In this document: positions 62,054 to 64,000 of the stretch, one piece after another
How positions within the stretch are numbered: the stretch's first letter is position 1
Layout of the letters: each line of letters begins with the position of its first letter
Assembly: GCF_003724155.1 (NCBI RefSeq)
Contig: NZ_RJJQ01000007.1
Span: 1 to 64,000 of the forward strand
Length of the DNA stretch: 64,000 nucleotides
Direction of reading: 5' to 3'
From: Flexivirga caeni
GTDB lineage: Bacteria > Actinomycetota > Actinomycetes > Actinomycetales > Dermatophilaceae
Notes under the pieces: model-generated
Database searches by the model: none
Told to the model about the DNA's origin: nothing
What the model saw: only the letters and a program-made list of their open reading frames with translations
Position numbers and translations under genes: made by a program

Positions 62054-62098
62054 GGGTCCCAGGTTAGGTGAACCCGCCAACGGTGCGGACGCGGCGCG

Positions 62099-62917
62099 CT
62101 ACGGGAACGCCACCCGGCCGGGGTGGCTGCACACCGTCAGCCGGCGGCCGCGGGCGTACGCGATCAGGGTCACGCCCAGCCGCTCGGCCGCTTCGATCGC
62201 GAGGCTGGACGGCGCCGAAATACACGCGAGCACGGGTATGCCGGCCATTGCGACCTTCTGCACGATCTCGAACGACGCACGCGAGGACACCATCGCGATG
62301 CTCTGCCCGGTCGGATATGCGTGGAGCAGCGCCCAGCCGGTGATCTTGTCGACCGAGTTGTGGCGGCCGATGTCCTCCCGGATGACGACCGCATCGCCCG
62401 TCGGCCCGAACAGCCCGGCGGCGTGCACTCCCCCGGTGCGTTCGAAGATCGGCTGGCCGTGCCGGAGCAGGTCCGGCAGCTCGGCGATCCGCCCGGCCGG
62501 CACGAGAGGACCGTCCGCGCTGAGCGCTATTGCGTCATACGCAGGGGAACGGGCGATGGCGTCGATACTGGTCTTCCCGCACAGCCCGCAGCCGCCGTGC
62601 GACACGAGACTGCGCTGGGCGGTCGCAGGGACACCGGAGCGCGAACGCAGCTGCAACTGAAGGACGTTCAGCACGGTCGTGTCGGCGCAGTAGCGCGCGG
62701 CGAGCACGTCGTCCGCGCCGGTGATGATGCCTTCGGCCTGCAGCAGTCCGTGGGCGAGCTCGATGTCGTGACCGGGGGTGCGCATCGTGACGGTGAGCAC
62801 CTCGTCGTCGACCCGGATTTCGAGCGGCTCCTCCACCGCGACGGTCTCGACGCGGGAGCTGACCCCGTGGTCGAGATCGATGCGCACGACCTTGTGCCGG
62901 CTGGTGATCCGCCCCAT
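62099..62917 (-). CDS. fdhD: FdhD sulfurtransferase for formate dehydrogenase
   Basis: 272-aa FdhD. The sulfur-carrying cysteines are in HGGCGLCGKTS (about residue 113); other family stretches are EEPLEIRVDDEVLTVTMRTP and REDIGRHNSVDKITG. Transfers sulfur to the bis-MGD cofactor of formate dehydrogenase. I chose ATG at 62917 (MGRITSRHKVVRID matches family starts); ATG at 62929 is possible. No formate dehydrogenase genes occur in the window. Confidence 0.92.
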   Translation of the reverse strand: MGRITSRHKVVRIDLDHGVSSRVETVAVEEPLEIRVDDEVLTVTMRTPGHDIELAHGLLQAEGIITGADDVLAARYCADTTVLNVLQLQLRSRSGVPATAQRSLVSHGGCGLCGKTSIDAIARSPAYDAIALSADGPLVPAGRIAELPDLLRHGQPIFERTGGVHAAGLFGPTGDAVVIREDIGRHNSVDKITGWALLHAYPTGQSIAMVSSRASFEIVQKVAMAGIPVLACISAPSSLAIEAAERLGVTLIAYARGRRLTVCSHPGRVAFP

Positions 62918-63078
62918 GTGTGCCGCCATACCTCCGCCCGGTCGTCCGCCCGGGCGACGGACCACGCCCATGCAGGATAAGCCTCCCTTCCAGGAAATTC
63001 GGCAGCTGTTCGCCAATAATGGGATGCAATCGCGCTCCGATGCGGTGACCATTTCCAGGTGGTGGAAGGAGGTCAACT

Positions 63079-63582
63079 ATGTCGGTCCTGGTCCTGAACG
63101 CGGGTTACGAGCCGTTGCACACGGTGTCGGTCAAGCACGCCATGAACATGCTCTGGCGCGGCGTCGCAACGGTCGAGGAAGCGCACCCGGAGGAGACCTT
63201 CGGACCCTTCCCGAAGCCGACCGTGCTGCGGTTGCTGCGCTACGTGAAGATGACCTGGGCCTACGCCAAGCGCGGCGGCCTGAAGCTCACCGAGGAGAGC
63301 GTCAAGATCACCTGGGAGCAGTTCTCCCGCGGGACGCCGGTCTACAGCCAGGCGGGTGTGCTCAAGCGCGACCACGGCCAGTGCGGTTACTGCGGTCTGC
63401 CAGTGGCGACGACGATGGACCACGTCCTGCCGAAGTCGCGCGGCGGCGCCACCGACTGGGAGAACGCCGTCGCCGCCTGCGTGCCGTGCAACCAGCGCAA
63501 GGCCGACCGCACGCCGGAGGAAGCCGGCATGCCGCTGCTGTGGGAGCCGTTCGTGCCGACCCGCGAGGACCTGGCCTGGTAG
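63079..63582 (+). CDS. HNH endonuclease
   Basis: 167-aa HNH nuclease of a short actinobacterial type. Cys pairs in CGYCGLP and CVPCNQRKAD, with the HNH core TMDHVLPKSRGGATDWENAV. The N-terminal VLVLNAGYEPLHTVSVKHAM is diagnostic of this family. AAGGAGGT lies 5-6 nt before the ATG. Widespread and conserved, so a housekeeping role is likely; unrelated to the DUF222-HNH gene. Confidence 0.9.
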   Translation: MSVLVLNAGYEPLHTVSVKHAMNMLWRGVATVEEAHPEETFGPFPKPTVLRLLRYVKMTWAYAKRGGLKLTEESVKITWEQFSRGTPVYSQAGVLKRDHGQCGYCGLPVATTMDHVLPKSRGGATDWENAVAACVPCNQRKADRTPEEAGMPLLWEPFVPTREDLAW

Positions 63583-63661
63583 CCGGCGGCCGTATGACGA
63601 GGCACAACTCGGCACGGGCGGAACGCTCCGGTTGTCGGTGGGTGCGGACATACTCGATGGC

Positions 63662-64000
63662 ATGAACATCGAACTGGTCGAACTCCCCGGCAGCGTTCGT
63701 TCCACGTGGGCCGGCGCCCTTGCCGACCTGTCGCCGGAGACCACCGTCGTCGCCACGCTCGTGCTCCGGCGACGGGGCGCGCTCCCGCCATACCAGCCCG
63801 GGCAGGCGCCGCTGACCAGCAGCGAACTGGCCGAGCGGTATGGCGCCGACCCGGCTGACGTCGCCGCCGTCCGGGCGGCCGTCACGGAGGCAGGACTCAC
63901 GGTGCTCGGCGAACGTCCGGAGTCCCGCACCGTGCGGGTGTCCGGGCCGGCGCCGGTGATCGCCGCGTTCTTCGGCACGCAGCTGCACGCTGCACACGAG
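63662..64000 (+). CDS. S53 (kumamolisin-like) protease, 5' part
   Basis: 113 codons up to the window edge, open to the end. The sequence is a pro-kumamolisin activation domain: TTVVATLVLRRRGALPP, then SSELAERYGADPADVAAV, LTVLGERPESRTVRVSG and AAFFGTQL. The catalytic S53 part must lie to the right. No signal peptide precedes the pro-domain, as in several kumamolisins. CATACT ends 7 nt before the ATG, so the message is probably leaderless. Confidence 0.85.
   Translation, partial: MNIELVELPGSVRSTWAGALADLSPETTVVATLVLRRRGALPPYQPGQAPLTSSELAERYGADPADVAAVRAAVTEAGLTVLGERPESRTVRVSGPAPVIAAFFGTQLHAAHE

Noticed and set aside
1-64000. GTATGNCG as a polar KOPS-like sequence
   Set aside because: Copies are near-equally split between strands over 64 kb, so there is no orientation bias of the sort KOPS needs.
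1-64000. CRISPR arrays, tRNA or rRNA genes
   Set aside because: No regularly spaced repeats of 25-40 bp with unique spacers, and no cloverleaf or T-loop (GTTCGANTC) context were found.

Overview
The window is high-GC DNA (by eye roughly two thirds G+C) with GTG/TTG starts, many 4-bp ATGA/GTGA gene overlaps, and several genes with a -10-like hexamer 6-8 nt ahead of the start codon. The gene content (pgsA / DUF881 / small basic protein / gcvH / garA / ftsR block, F420-type PPOX protein, DUF222-HNH protein, Cox-type molybdenum hydroxylase) points to an actinobacterium, most likely a Micrococcales member of the Dermacoccaceae/Intrasporangiaceae type. The family is an inference. No tRNA, rRNA or CRISPR array was seen.

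Layout. 1-6400: a SGNH-type membrane acyltransferase bracketed by an intact comB-like phosphatase gene and a decayed partial copy of it, then DUF427, an S51 peptidase with a PPOX protein, and a 5'-truncated MFS remnant. 6500-10070: RNA 2',3'-cyclic phosphodiesterase, a cysteine hydrolase, RlmC and an MFS exporter. 10134-19672 (minus strand): a nine-gene carbon-monoxide-dehydrogenase-like cluster (mocA, coxD, coxE, xdhC/coxF, GAF-wHTH regulator, coxS, coxL, coxM, coxG) whose two operon heads share the same promoter box. 19978-26992: uppP, then a glycoside locus (GH2, LacI, solute-binding protein, two permeases) around a perfect 36-bp palindrome. 26985-29583: a metal ABC importer with a Fur/Zur-like box. 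29686-33177: hydrolase, PepC peptidase, MFS. 33200-35800: a DUF222/HNH (13E12-type) gene embedded in repeats. 35836-43455: housekeeping and small enzymes leading to sbcD; then sbcC, a TetR/FAD-monooxygenase pair, an aminotransferase, two histidine phosphatases overall, and a NarL-type two-component system. 53317-62053: gcvP with a singlet glycine riboswitch, two MerR regulators, a bifunctional nuclease, garA, gcvH, DUF881-sbp-DUF881 and pgsA, the same order as Mycobacterium tuberculosis Rv1822-Rv1832. The right edge holds fdhD, an HNH protein and the start of an S53 protease.

Three signals are not explained by the genes. (1) The octamer GTATGNCG occurs about a hundred times, on both strands and in more than one reading frame, far above a composition-based expectation, and is missing from several genes that look imported. 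(2) Five intergenic elements share one design, 12-bp boxes beginning YGAG repeated at a 19-20 bp period; in four of them the pair is followed by an inverted pair. The box sequence is common within a locus but differs between loci. (3) The coxD and coxS promoters share CCAACC-N3-CGCCAACC placed exactly 10 nt ahead of a TAGNNT hexamer, which suits an OmpR-type activator such as the regulator encoded in the cluster.
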